Assembly (NCBI GenBank): GCA_012184525.1
Contig: WOFQ01000052.1
Span: 186,001 to 250,000, forward strand
DNA: 64,000 bases
Reading direction: 5' to 3'
Source: Xenoacremonium recifei
Taxonomy: Eukaryota; Ascomycota; Sordariomycetes; Hypocreales; Nectriaceae
Part shown: positions 22,467-33,491 of the stretch, piece after piece
Position numbering within the stretch: the stretch's first letter is position 1
Layout of the letters: each line of letters begins with the position of its first letter
Program-made: the position numbers and the translations under genes
The notes under the pieces: generated by a model
Database searches by the model: none
What the model was told of the DNA's origin: nothing
The model's input: the letters and a program-made list of their open reading frames with translations, nothing else

Positions 22467-24121
22467 CTAAAAATACTGTCCCAGATTCATTTTGTCCAAA
22501 TATCGTGCTTCACTGACAGAATCAAATGCCAGATTCTTCGAACTCAAACGATGCATCATCCACTGGGGTGTGAAACCAATGCCATCCACCCCAGCTTCCG
22601 GGAATGGTCTCCTCTCCAAGCTAAGCAGACAGTGCTTTGGAAGAATTTTCTCCCAGGCTTTAAACACCTCATCTTCGAGAATAAAATGGGTGCTTCGCCA
22701 AGTTATAGTGGCTCGACACCTACACCTTTCCATACTAAAGCGAAATAAGTGCCCAGTCTGAAATTCAGCATCCCATATCTCCAAATTCCGTAGTCGAGGA
22801 AGGGTATTCACGGCTTCGGCAGCCAAGGTGAGAAGTTCCGTCACCTGATATTGCTCTCTGTCCTCCGTATTCAAAGTGACATCCCTGAGGCAGAGATGGG
22901 AAAGGTAGGATCGCCCTCGCCTCTTTTGTTGGACGAGGTGTAGCAAAAACCCCTCCACGTTTATATGGAAAGGCGGGCAATATCCCGTGAAGCGATGGCA
23001 TGCCTGAGCCAGAACGGGCACTACTGCATCCACAGTTTGGCTCCGACGACGCCCGCTCTGGCGAGTGTGGTAAGAATCCCATCTGAACCGCTCCTGGAAA
23101 GTGATCCACCATAAGCTGGGAGGCAGAGAAGGCATCAGTTTGGTTTGGACATCTAGGTTAGAGCATTAGCTACCCTTCTTCGCTTTAACACCAAGCTATA
23201 ATTCATCTTACCTTCCCAGAAAACTTTATCAGCTTCCATCTTCTGTCCCCTGTATCTCTCAAATCGAAATACATGCACACTGGTAAAACTTTCGCGAAAC
23301 AACCGTGCAAGGGATCGGAATGCAATCCCTCTGAAGAACTCTGGCCGTATGGATAACTGCGAAACAATCGGAACCCTCGGCAGTTTCTGCTTGAACCTTG
23401 ATTGAAGCTCAAGTGGTGTGCCGTACAGTCGCTGTAGCATTGGCCGAAACATTGGTACAAACGGACGTGATAAGAAATCAGACCTCCAGAGCTCCTCTCT
23501 TTTCGCCATGCGAAAGTCCTTTAGCTGCTTTGAATAGCTTTCCGCGTTCACATCAATGCGGAATGGATAATCATCGTAAAGTTCGAGTTCGATGGGGTGA
23601 AAACTAGAGTCGCTAGGCGAACATGCTGTGATTTCCAGCCTGAGGCCGCCACGTTCGCCCTGCCAAGATGACAATGTTTTCAATAAACATGTCATATCGC
23701 TCGTGAAAATTCGATTGTTCCTGTGAGCTCCGGGGTTAGTAAGATGATTTCCAGTTTGTAATCAAGTTACTACTTACCGGTCAATCTCCGTGGCGCTCTC
23801 CAGTTTATCATATGTTCGTCCAGTGTAGGTGACAAGCCTGATCCTTAGCCGCAAATACGATATGTGATTCAATCTCTCGGGATTCTTTTTTATTATCTTC
23901 TTGAATTTGCGTAGATCTACTGATGTGACTGTCAGATATCGGAAAGTTTCTCTTTCAAAAAACCATTGCCACTGTCGGGATACAGTGGCCAAGACCGGCG
24001 CCGGAGGAAACTCATGATTCGAAGCATTGACGGAGGTTTCCGGAAGCGCGTTTTTCAAAATTAAGAGATGGATGTCCGATGGCAGTGAACCCCAGGAATC
24101 CTTGGCGGGAACCGAGCTCAT
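22467..24121 (-). CDS. F-box-like protein (DUF6546-type)
   Basis: Exons are 24121-23778, 23720-23212 and 23152-22467, giving 512 residues; both introns close in frame. The N-terminus WGSLPSDIHLLILKNAL is F-box-like. VATVSRQWQWFFERETFRYLTV follows, then a long LRR-like region ending in the signature WMMHRLSSKNLAFDSVSEARYLD. I recognise this as the large fungal F-box family annotated DUF6546, expanded in Sordariomycetes. F-box proteins recruit substrates to SCF ubiquitin ligases through Skp1; no substrate can be inferred. Its stop lies 66 bp from the stop of the convergent propeller gene. Confidence 0.85.
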
Positions 24122-25109
24122 GGCGACTCATGATCGAGAGGAAGTCGTGCATTTCAAGCTGCCATGTCGAAGTGGTGGCAAGGTATTTATGTTTGTGGTA
24201 TCATGGTATTCGTGCTTCTAGTTCTGACTCAGATGCCAAAATAACTTCTGGGGAGTGAAGACGCTTGTAGCTCTTCAGGGTCGGGGGCTAGATTTAACTG
24301 CCAGATGATGGTGGAGATAGGACTACTCCCATGGATCTCTACCACTTCGGCCTAGAAACGTAGCCATACCAAACAAGCTCCATGAATACAATAATGATGA
24401 AATTGGACTTGCCGTTAAGGATTTTCACGAAATAATTTATCAGCCATGTAAAATTGGGTTTGAAGAGAGCACATGTTCAAACATCGATCTCCAAGCCTGA
24501 CCTCGTGGATGAAAGTAAGAAATCTAAAGCGCGACTCTAGAAAAGTATATACCCCGGGCCAAGTCGACAGTTCTCCTAACTGAGCCTCACAGGGTCGCAC
24601 CCAGCACTTAAGCTCATGCTTTCTACCCCAATAGCCACGCGCCGTCCCGCGAACCTAGTTGGCCATGTGTCTGAGCCAACCACGCAACGAGAGGATGAAG
24701 CATGGACATTCAGTGCCATGCTCTTAACCACAAATATTCCCATCGTGCAAGACGTGGGCGCTTGAGACGGCACTGGTCAATTTCGTCGCGTGTTTGCCTG
24801 GTAAGGAGCCAGGGCGAAATTCCAGGATGGAAATCTGCCACGGGCGAGGATAGAAACAGCCACGCCACAAAGGACAACAAGGTGCTGAGGCTAGACACGC
24901 AGTCCCAGATGAGACCAGAATTAAAGAGACGACGCGTGAAGGCAAGACGGGACGAGATGCCTCGATATAGTACTGGGGCACAAGACGGCCCAACATCAGA
25001 TGAGTTTAGTGACTACATATGTCCATAATTTCTCCATTTTGGATTCACAGTTATTTACATACTAATCCCATCTTTAATCTTCATCCTAGGCCTCACCTCA
25101 AGTCTTATC
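24122..25109. other. Intergenic, nothing recognised
   Basis: This is nearly 1 kb upstream of the F-box gene. Overlapping small frames at 24702-25028 (plus) and 24710-24996 (minus) have no family features. Confidence 0.4.
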
Positions 25110-25606
25110 CTAATGACCCTTTGTCGAGCTGGGTGAATCTTTTGAAGCCCGCTGAGCAGCAGCAAATGTTGTTATGATAAGACCACTATAGTCTTCATTC
25201 TCGTCATCGTTATCTTCGTCTTCGTCGTCGTCTTCGTTTTCGTTTTCGTCGTTATTGTTGATGCTGGTATTGATGATGGTGTTGATGATGATGTTGATGT
25301 TGCTGGATCGGATGGTCCGACGCGGTGATTATATGATATTTATCAGAGAGTTGGTTATTCTCTTCCAATACAGTTTGCACAAGGCCAAATACAGCTGGTA
25401 TGGTTGATGCTGGTGATTTTGATGATAGCGTTGCTCTTGCTGCTATCCTTGAAGCATCCGCACATATTTCGCAACCAAATTCGGCGTTCCCTTGCGGCTG
25501 TATCCGCCTGGGCAACATCAAACGCTGCCGAAATACCATCCTGAGGCGTAGTCATCATCGTTGTTGTTGTTGATGGTAATGCTGGAACAGATCTCATGAT
25601 GCCCAT
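25110..25606 (-). CDS. Candidate small gene with acidic tail (splicing unresolved)
   Basis: On the minus strand a TATAAA at about 25728-25733 and a plausible leader precede ATG 25606. The first exon candidate reads TTTTMMTTPQDGISAAFDVAQ and RERRIWLRNMCGCFKD, with protein-like composition. A different frame downstream gives an Asn/Asp/Glu-rich stretch followed by YSGLIITTFAAAQRASKDS and ends at TAG 25112-25110. The trinucleotide repeat at 25195-25310 would encode this acidic run. I could not find an intron set that joins the two parts in frame, so the exact model is open. No family recognised. Confidence 0.3.
25195..25310. repeat. Imperfect trinucleotide (GTT/GAT/GTC/TTC) tract
   Basis: Plus strand shows runs of gttatc, ttcgtc and gatgatggt units over about 115 bp. 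It overlaps the candidate small gene, where it would encode Asn/Asp/Glu in one frame and His/Gln in another. Confidence 0.7.
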
Positions 25607-28355
25607 GTGCAGGAATGATTTGCGTGTGGATGAAAGGGAAGAAACGCAGGTCGTCTTCTGTCAGATTTTGAAATTGCTCTACGTGTCTGTTTCACGGCAG
25701 GAGACGTACAGAGGGATCTAGACTGTCTTTATAGGCGTGACTTGTCTGTCACATGTCAAGAAGGAAGGTTTATAGCCAAACACTGAGGTAAGGAGGAAAG
25801 TTCCGCAAGGAGAGGTTGCCGCTTGACCTGAATTCATAACATATACTATTAAACCTTACCTAATAATGCCTTTATGGTAGTCAAATGTTGAGTGCGCCTT
25901 ATTCAAGGCCTAGATCAGCCAATTAAGTTGGGTGCAAATGACATCCAGCAGTATGCCATGAAAAATCACCAAAATATGGATGTTCTTTACTTATCAAAGT
26001 GATCCCACTTGCCATATAGATTTTATGGAGTATGTAAAGTCCTACGTAGTTAACCCCTTTTCTACAGAGCGAGGGAAAAGGAAGGTAATGATGAAAGCAG
26101 CCAGATCCATGAAGGAACGACGCGGACAATCAACTCGCAAATCGCAAGTGTAGACTTGGGAGAAGAAGACCGTTTGTCCGGTACCTTGGATTATTGAAGG
26201 AGCTACCCTAGAGTCCAGATGTCGAATTTTGGCTGGACGCAAAAGTTGCCTAAACGAGAACAGCCGACGCAACATGAGTGATTACAGCTCCTGCTCTGTA
26301 TAGCTGCTCCGAACAGTTTGATTGGTAGGGTGCGCTGTAGGGAATTTTTGAAGGCATCTGACAGGGATTACATCTCTATGTGTGCACACATCTCGTTGTA
26401 CGGAGTATGCGGACACTTGTCCATCCGCAAAACGTCAAACACAAGGAGTCTGAGCCAAGACCAAAGATCCCGTCGCTCTCGCCTGCATGGGCCCATCTCA
26501 TCTCGTCGACGATCCCCGGGGCTTCCAGACCCAGAGCAACGGAAAAGAAGCCGACGCCTGTGCTTTGACAGCAGGCCTGTGCTGCTGGATTTTCGCGAGA
26601 TGTGGTCCGTTCCTGCGTGAGCGAATCTGGCGGGCCTCGGATGCGCGTGCCTAGGGTGCAGACTACTGCAGGAGTTACAGAACAGAGTCGACTCTTTCGC
26701 AGATAAGGCGCGAGATGAGTGATGACGCGCGGGGTGAGATGAGATTGGATTGCCATGAGTTGCCGTGAGTGAAGCAGATGACAAACTATCGGGGCGCTTT
26801 ATCTCTTATCGGCGATACGGTGCATGGCGGGCTTACGTGATGGCGGGGACCCAATAATAGGGCGCGGCTCGAAAAAGCGGGAAAAAGCAATAACCCAGAT
26901 TCACCCACCGTCCGTCCAGCATTGAAAGAGCATCATCATCATCACCGCAGCGGGCAAAACACGTCTCAGGGATGCGGCCGGGAGCGCAAATCAAATCAAA
27001 TCACTCTCCCCGATGCAACGGTCCTCCCTTGCCTCCCACGAGTCGCACTCGAGCTTCCCGTCGGAGCTAAAGGCCCCTAGCCGGCCAGCGGCGCAGCCAT
27101 TGGATGCTCCGACGTCCTTATCAGTGGATTCTGGAAAACCCCCCGTCCCAGGATTTTCCGGGGTCTCAGACATGCGATCCTTATCAGTGAAGGCCTTGGG
27201 ATGGGATGGCAGCTCGGGGGCGTGAACGAGAGGAGAGGTCCCCATCTTCTCTCGGGGCGGACGAACCGAGTGCCCAGGCAAATTGTGACCTTCTCCTGGC
27301 CCGTGATCTTCAAAGAAGGTCCATCTTTTTTTTCTTCTTGTGTCCTGCGATCTTCGTCTTTGTTGTGACTTCACGTCGAGTGGTGAAGCTGTGCGCGACT
27401 CACGAAAACACTGCTTGATTCACTGCGCTGCTGGCAAAAACCCAAACCCCTTACCGAAATCCCAAACGACCTAGATGCCCTGCTTCATTGCGGCGGGGTC
27501 AAAGTCATAACGGTTCTCGGGCTCGTCTCTTTCGGTCGTCGCGCGTCTTTCTCTTCTTCATCGCCCCCCCCCCCCTCGAATCCGCGTTGTCACTCCGAAC
27601 GCTCCGTCCTCAAGCCACAGCCAGAAACAAGCTTCGGCCGTCGACGAGCATCTTGCGCTAACAAATATTGCGCCGTCTCAGATCTGGTGTGCTTTGACAG
27701 GAAAAGAAAAGAGAGTCTGCTTGTGTCAGGAGGAAGAGAGGGAGAAAGAAGCGCGAGCTATAATAATATCAATAACGGCCGGGAACCCCCCCATCTGTCC
27801 CGAACTTTGCATCCTTCCGCCTTTCCAGCAAAGAGAATGCTAGCGCCTCCAGGTCCTTTTGAGTTTAATGGCCCGATTCAATAATTGATTTCTCTCTTCC
27901 ATCCCCTGCAAGGGCCTAGCAAGTCCCTTAGGTTGGTGGGAAAACCGTTACACACCAATTCGGCAGCTTATCGCACCGTCAGACGGGTTTGTCTTGTCTT
28001 ATCAAGTGGCCTTTGGCCGTGTCATCGCTCGCGGGGCGGACGAGTATAGAGGAAGCCATCGCCAGCAGAAGAGGCCGCTTCTCCTTCTTTTACCCTCTCT
28101 GTTCCCCCGACTTTTCCTCTTTCTCTCGTCCTCTCCATCTTTGATTCAGTTTAGCGCTGTTTTTCTTCTGGTCGTCCCAAAAGCGTTTGTGTGTTCGTTC
28201 GTTTGTTCGTTGACACTCTTCTCTCTTGGCGCTACTTTGGAGTCTGGGCGGCACGCACTGAGTACCAACATCGAGATACCCTCACTTGTCTTTTCGCTGC
28301 TCTATTGACCGAGGCTTGTTGGCCCTCCTAATAAATCAACCACTGTCACTCGACA
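25607..28355. promoter_or_regulatory. Long non-coding region and probable extended leader of the 28356 gene
   Basis: This is about 2.7 kb with no credible gene. The last 800 bp before 28356 are pyrimidine-rich (ctcttcttc, ctcctt) and hold a 12-C run at 27564-27575 and upstream ATGs at 27687 and 27994, each opening a frame of 65 to 104 codons. This pattern suits a long 5' leader with upstream ORFs. Frames at 26318-26784 on both strands look random. Confidence 0.45.
27564..27575 (+). repeat. 12-nt poly-C run
   Basis: An uninterrupted run of 12 C residues lies in the region upstream of the 904-residue protein gene. It is prone to length variation and sequencing error. Confidence 0.9.
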
Positions 28356-31070
28356 ATGTCGGGGCGAGGGGCTTACGCCCGGAAGAAGAACACTGAGACG
28401 CACAAGAAGAACCAGGCCGGCGTCAGCAGCAGTAACAGCAGCGGCAAGCGGCCAACGTCGTCGGTCCCCTCGGACCACGATGATATCTCAATTCGAGACT
28501 TTCCTCTACCACCGCCGGGCCCCCTCGGCACCGGTGTGGGCACGACCAATGCCAGGTTCCTGAAGTTCTCAGAGCCAGCGCAGGATCCGCGAATGGCAGG
28601 CTGGGCTGGAGGAGGAGTATCGCCACAGGGAATGATGGCGGTTGGTCGAGATGGCTATGCGATGCCTGTGCCAGGGGCTGATGAATGGGCATATGGGCGG
28701 CAACAACGCAAGCCGACAATCAAGACGGAGGATGTGAGCGGCATCGAGAAGAGCGGCTTGAGGAGCCTCATCGACAAGCGGAGTGACGGCGTCAGGAAAG
28801 GGCTGGCCAAGACGTTTGCGTTCCGGAAGAAGGACAAGGAGGAAACGGGACGGCCAGGGAGCTACGAGAGGCCACAAAGCCAAGCGACGGTACGGCAGAC
28901 AGCGTATATGCCGGCTATGGGACCAACAGAAGATGCGGCTCGAGGATATGATGACTGGTCACCAACCGGTCCAGTCCCTTCGCAGCAGATGCCCATGTCG
29001 TATGCTGGATATCCGACATATCCTCCGCATGCGCATCCTCACATCAACCCTCACGCACTGCCGTCACCGATCAGCCCGATGGAGGCCATGCCCACTCCCG
29101 TATGGGAGACGAATCCCATCGGCCCACCGCCGACGACGAAGCTGCCCCCGATCCCGCAAGCCACGGCCTCCACGCCGCCGATCTTCCGCTGGATGGGAGC
29201 TGGACGTCCGGCCGCACGCTGGAACAAGCTGCGCAAAGACCCCGAACTTTGGGATCCTAATGGTGATGTGCTGATCTTCCTTGGTCGTAAGGGGCAGACA
29301 CCTCGCCTGCACCCTAGCTTCCGGCTGTCATCGCACATTATCGAGGCGACGGAGAGCCGGTTCCTGATTACGCTGCTGCGCGAAGGTTCTAATGAGGAGG
29401 ATATTATGCATCTGCCCCCGTCGCCGTCCGGTGCGCCGCCTATGGTCCGGCGAGGGACGACTCGGGATCGCAATAAGCCCCTGACACCGCCGACCTCGGA
29501 GGATGCCTCACAGACTGACGACCAGGATGGCCAGATCTCGTATGAGATGTACTTCCCGACGCCAGCGAACTTATCGCGAGCAGACGCACTTCGTCACCAA
29601 CTCACGACACGCAATGTCTTTGCGCTGCTTTGTCATGCTTCGCTAGTCGGACTCTCGATGCACCAGGCCCTGACAGACCTTCACACGCGTCTGGACTCAT
29701 ACATGCCGCCTGGCGCCGACAATGCGGCACGTATTATCAAGTTCCTCGCAACCCGCGGACTTGACGATGTTCGGGGCGACCCCGAGGGCGCTGTTTCGTT
29801 ACTGGCCTGGGCTGAGGCTTCAGAGGTGCGTTGGGAGGACGGTTGGCGCGAGTGCTTCGTGCACTGCGCTGGCATGTACGGCAGCGTGGCCGATCTGGAG
29901 CGTTGCGCTGACTGGCGGCACACGACACCCATTGCGCGTGCGCTGCTGGACCGCGCGAGCCTTGAGACGCAGCTGCGCGTGCAGGCAGCCGAGGAACGGT
30001 TGGCCGAGTTTGCGTTCGGCGACATGTGGCCCGAGACGGTGGCTCCGGTACTGGCCGGCGCCGCAGAGCGTCTGCGGCTGATGCTCCGGAGCCATTACGC
30101 CCGTGTCTACGGCAGCTGGCCGCCGCCCCGAGACGACGAGGACGATGGTGGCGAGCTTGGTATGGTGGACGAGATGTGGCTGTCACGCAGCATCGTGATG
30201 GCGCTGCAGCGAGACTTCGGGGCACTATACGACTACCTCGTCGACCGCGACATCGTATGGGACGTATCCGAGGCACGCTCCGGCCGCAAGTGGATGATGG
30301 CCTCGGAGAGCGGCAACCGCGCCTTCGAAGCCGATACCCCTGAGCTACCCCTGACAGACGTGCTCATCGAATTCGACAACCGTCTGCGCTTCCCGCACAT
30401 CCCGCACCCCTTCCCCCTAATCCCCGAGTCCATCCCACCCACCACAGCCCCCAAGGAAGGCCTCTTCAAGAGCAAGGCCAAGCCTGCCGCCGGTGCAAAA
30501 CCCGTTGGAGCAATGGAGCGCCGCGTGCAGTTGGCCTACACCGAGAGCACGAACATCTACAGCCTGGGCAGCGACTTCGTGCCCAGCGCATTGGTAGATG
30601 CATACGTCCGCTTCGAGAAAGCGGACCGCGTGGGCGAAATCGACCCTGCCATCGCGCGCCGCGGCCGCTGGGTGCTCCTCTACGGCATCCTCCAAACCCT
30701 CGCCAGCGTATCCGTCGACGACCCGAACGTCCGGTACACCGACGGAGTGACATACCACCTCTCCCCGCGCCTCCGCGGCTCACGCATCCCGCCGTGGCGT
30801 GGGCCCGGGGCACCGAGTCGGAGTCTGGGCGAGGCGAGTCACGAGTTGTCGCATTGTTGGACGGCAGGGGCGGGATGGACAAGAGATGGGAGGCCGGATA
30901 GTGATGTGATGGAGGGGGATTTGGCGGGGAGTCCGCCGGTGGTGGGCGGGCCGATGATGCCGATGCGGAGGGGCCGGGAGCCGGGAGGGGAGTGGAGTTC
31001 CGGGACCGGGAGTGGTGGGGGGGATACGCCGGGGACGAGGTCGGTGACGAGCTTTGTGTCGGGGGCTTAG
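28356..31070 (+). CDS. Conserved fungal protein of unknown function (possibly DUF8004)
   Basis: A single uninterrupted exon encodes 904 residues. The N-terminal about 280 residues are low complexity (Ser/Pro/Gly/Tyr/Met-rich, with basic SLIDKRSDGVRKGLAKTFAF). The conserved core begins with IFRWMGAGRPAARWNKL, continues with KDPELWDPNGDVLIFLG and SSHIIEATESRFLI, and extends to about residue 830. A Gly/Pro-rich tail follows. There is no signal peptide and no membrane segment. I recognise a Pezizomycotina-wide family, which I believe is annotated DUF8004, without known activity. The long intronless frame and the pyrimidine-rich leader with upstream ATGs suggest translational control. Function should be considered unknown. 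Confidence 0.85.
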   Translation: MSGRGAYARKKNTETHKKNQAGVSSSNSSGKRPTSSVPSDHDDISIRDFPLPPPGPLGTGVGTTNARFLKFSEPAQDPRMAGWAGGGVSPQGMMAVGRDGYAMPVPGADEWAYGRQQRKPTIKTEDVSGIEKSGLRSLIDKRSDGVRKGLAKTFAFRKKDKEETGRPGSYERPQSQATVRQTAYMPAMGPTEDAARGYDDWSPTGPVPSQQMPMSYAGYPTYPPHAHPHINPHALPSPISPMEAMPTPVWETNPIGPPPTTKLPPIPQATASTPPIFRWMGAGRPAARWNKLRKDPELWDPNGDVLIFLGRKGQTPRLHPSFRLSSHIIEATESRFLITLLREGSNEEDIMHLPPSPSGAPPMVRRGTTRDRNKPLTPPTSEDASQTDDQDGQISYEMYFPTPANLSRADALRHQLTTRNVFALLCHASLVGLSMHQALTDLHTRLDSYMPPGADNAARIIKFLATRGLDDVRGDPEGAVSLLAWAEASEVRWEDGWRECFVHCAGMYGSVADLERCADWRHTTPIARALLDRASLETQLRVQAAEERLAEFAFGDMWPETVAPVLAGAAERLRLMLRSHYARVYGSWPPPRDDEDDGGELGMVDEMWLSRSIVMALQRDFGALYDYLVDRDIVWDVSEARSGRKWMMASESGNRAFEADTPELPLTDVLIEFDNRLRFPHIPHPFPLIPESIPPTTAPKEGLFKSKAKPAAGAKPVGAMERRVQLAYTESTNIYSLGSDFVPSALVDAYVRFEKADRVGEIDPAIARRGRWVLLYGILQTLASVSVDDPNVRYTDGVTYHLSPRLRGSRIPPWRGPGAPSRSLGEASHELSHCWTAGAGWTRDGRPDSDVMEGDLAGSPPVVGGPMMPMRRGREPGGEWSSGTGSGGGDTPGTRSVTSFVSGA

Positions 31071-31170
31071 ATGTTTATGATAGATAATGTGTGGATGGAT
31101 CATGGCATGAGATAAAAGCAAGCGAGATGAATGTCCTATACTATATATAATAATGCCCGGAATAATACTT

Positions 31171-32949
31171 TCAGCACAGTCTCGCTCCCTCTGACCGACC
31201 CCCGTCCCCTGACTCCTCGTTGACTGTTCCATCTGTCGAACCAACCTCTGTATCTTCAGTTTCCTGTTTGCTGCCAAGATTCAAAGTCGATAGAGACAAA
31301 CTTGTGGTGTTGGCCGTAGATGCTTCACCGCCTGTTTCTGTGATTCTATTCTGTAGCAGGGTGACGTAGGAGCTGGAATCGTGCCGTCGGCCGTCTGAAA
31401 GCCTTTCAACAACTATCCGCATGATATCCGCACGCAGTCGGTTTTTTATGTTCTTCATCACGCTCTTCCTCGTAGCTACGGCTTCCTCTCCTTGACTCAC
31501 GTAGATATCGGGCATCCGCCAGGCAAAGTACACGTTATGATGAGACCGACGGACCTGGACGTCTGTTGGGTACTCATCGAAAAAGTAAGAGCATAATCTG
31601 CATGTCGGTTTACTGGTGCCGATGAATTTCCAGTTGTGAAAGAAACGCTCTGGACGGAGCCCGCCAGGGGTAACCTCCAAGAAGTTGTGAACGAGGACTT
31701 CTGCGTGGACAAGTGGCTTCGGGACTCGAAACCAGGCATTCTGAATATCTTCGTTGATATTATGGCTTGAAAGTTGCATTAGACAATCTTGAAAGCGATC
31801 AAGAACATCTTCCTCATAGTAAATCGATCTTGCGATTTCCTCAACGTTTTTGGGTTGTCGTTGCAATGGTGCCTGGAGTCTTGAACTTGAGGGTATTGTG
31901 CATACCTCGAACTCTGCAAACAGCTCCGGCCAGGTGTTTGAGACGAGCATCATCAGGTCAACCGTTCTTCGGTACATGAGCAGTCTTCCGGCGACGTGGA
32001 GAAAGTCTGCCCAGTACGTTTCCAATTTTAACCTCTGTTCTCGAGCTAGGCGTGGCCCTAGCAGGGTGAAGGTATCGGATTTGAAAAACCGCCCCAAGAT
32101 CTCTAGCATTTGAAGGGTAGCTGGGATGTTTACTAGGACGAACCAAGTGTCAGTCAGCCACTCTAGCTACTGCAAAATGAAGTAAGCAACTTACTTGACG
32201 TAGCCAAGTTAGGTGATTCGGTGGATTCAGTTGATTGGCCCGATTGATCCGGCTCAATCGACAGTTCTGATACTACGGCACCTAAAGAGATAGCCAGCTC
32301 TAAAGCGTTATGAACTTGGAGGAGTTCCTGTTGGATTATCTGAGCTAAGGTCGAATCAGTGGACTATTGCTTGCTTCTTTTGACCAAGTTACTCACATTC
32401 AGAAGTTTTTTCCCGCTCACAAACCGCAATACAGTGCTCTAGTTGCATTTTTAAGCCTTTGAGATATACTTCCACGCGGTTCTTGGCAAGAGTAAGTGCA
32501 GCGCTTAGGACCTTTCCATGTAAGGCTGCCTTCTCCGAAGCGCTTGATGGCAAAGGGCCACGAAGCATGGAGATGATGGTGGTTATCTCAGCGCCTACAA
32601 AATTTCTTTGGGCCTCGTCACGATCATTAAATCCGACGATATACTGAACACGGTCTGGGAGTTGTAATACAGCACAAGCGGCGACAGCGGAGCCGCCACG
32701 CTCGGTACAGCAGAGAAAGGCGAGCTTGGATACATAATCGTGAAACAACGATTCCAGTCCACTTGTCAAATCGACGAGGGGGTCGTGAGCTTGCGGCCGG
32801 CGTGGGTGTGCGGCGGTAAGCAGAACAAGGAGGAGGAGAGTTGGGTAGAATTGTCTTATCAAAGTTGATGTGAGAGGGACAACATCTAAGACCTCCCCAC
32901 CAATCGTGACTATCTCTTGTTGTTTAAATCGGCGCACCATACTGAACAA
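31171..32949 (-). CDS. OTT_1508-like deaminase domain protein
   Basis: Exons are 32949-32397, 32344-32195 and 32132-31171, giving 554 residues; both introns close in frame. The N-terminal about 230 residues form an alpha-helical fungal region with no name I can give. The C-terminal part has the zinc-deaminase signature: His377-Ala-Glu379 (VHAEVLVHNFLE) and Cys412-x2-Cys415 (GTSKPTCRLCSYFF). This matches the OTT_1508-like deaminase family, a branch of the cytidine-deaminase fold expanded in filamentous fungi and related to bacterial polymorphic-toxin deaminases. The target, nucleotide or protein, is unknown. The active-site residues look intact. It is head-to-head with the HET-domain gene, 542 bp apart. 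The C-terminal tail is acidic and Ser/Thr-rich. Confidence 0.85.
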
Positions 32950-33491
32950 CTGTTAGTAGTGCTACTGATATTCTGGAAACGAGAGGGCAGGTTTGAGACG
33001 ACTTGGTATCTTAAAGGAATCCACAAGAAGTAATCATAAGCTCATCCTAGGATTGTAAATGAATTAAAGCAGTGAGAAGTGTCGTTTCAAAGGTACCTAA
33101 GTTAGATGTGGTGGGCATCCCGCTTATGATTTTAGGGACCCAATCGAGCTTCTAGGTACAGCAGTTGCGCAGTTGCGAAACTTGGGTAAACGCAGTCTCG
33201 CTAATGCGCATTCGCGTCGTAATTACACTGCGGAAGACCGAGACATATGATAGTCTATTTTATTCGTGGCTCGTTCTCTCAAATCGAGAACAAAACCCGA
33301 ACTCAATGAATATTCATGGATCCGCAGATTGTGACACTGTGTTTCTATTTAACATCTGGATTTTCTATACTCCGAAGTCCGTTGGGCATGAACAACGTTG
33401 GGCATGAACGACGTTGTGCACCAAGATCTCATACCTAAAATCCGCACAACTTTAGATCTGTATTACCCTTTGTTTTTCTATTGGCCTCAAG
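32950..33491. promoter_or_regulatory. Divergent promoter between deaminase and HET genes
   Basis: These 542 bp lie between two divergently transcribed genes. The only internal repeat noticed is a direct repeat near 33379-33414 (gttgggcatgaac appears twice with one variant copy). No defined binding site is assigned. Confidence 0.4.

Noticed and set aside
24710..24898. Small secreted protein with signal-peptide-like N-terminus on the minus strand
   Set aside because: The frame starts with GTG, not ATG, and no upstream ATG or splice pattern supports it.
26318..26784. Overlapping plus and minus frames of 100-138 codons
   Set aside because: No recognisable domain, both strands equally open, no splice or promoter support.
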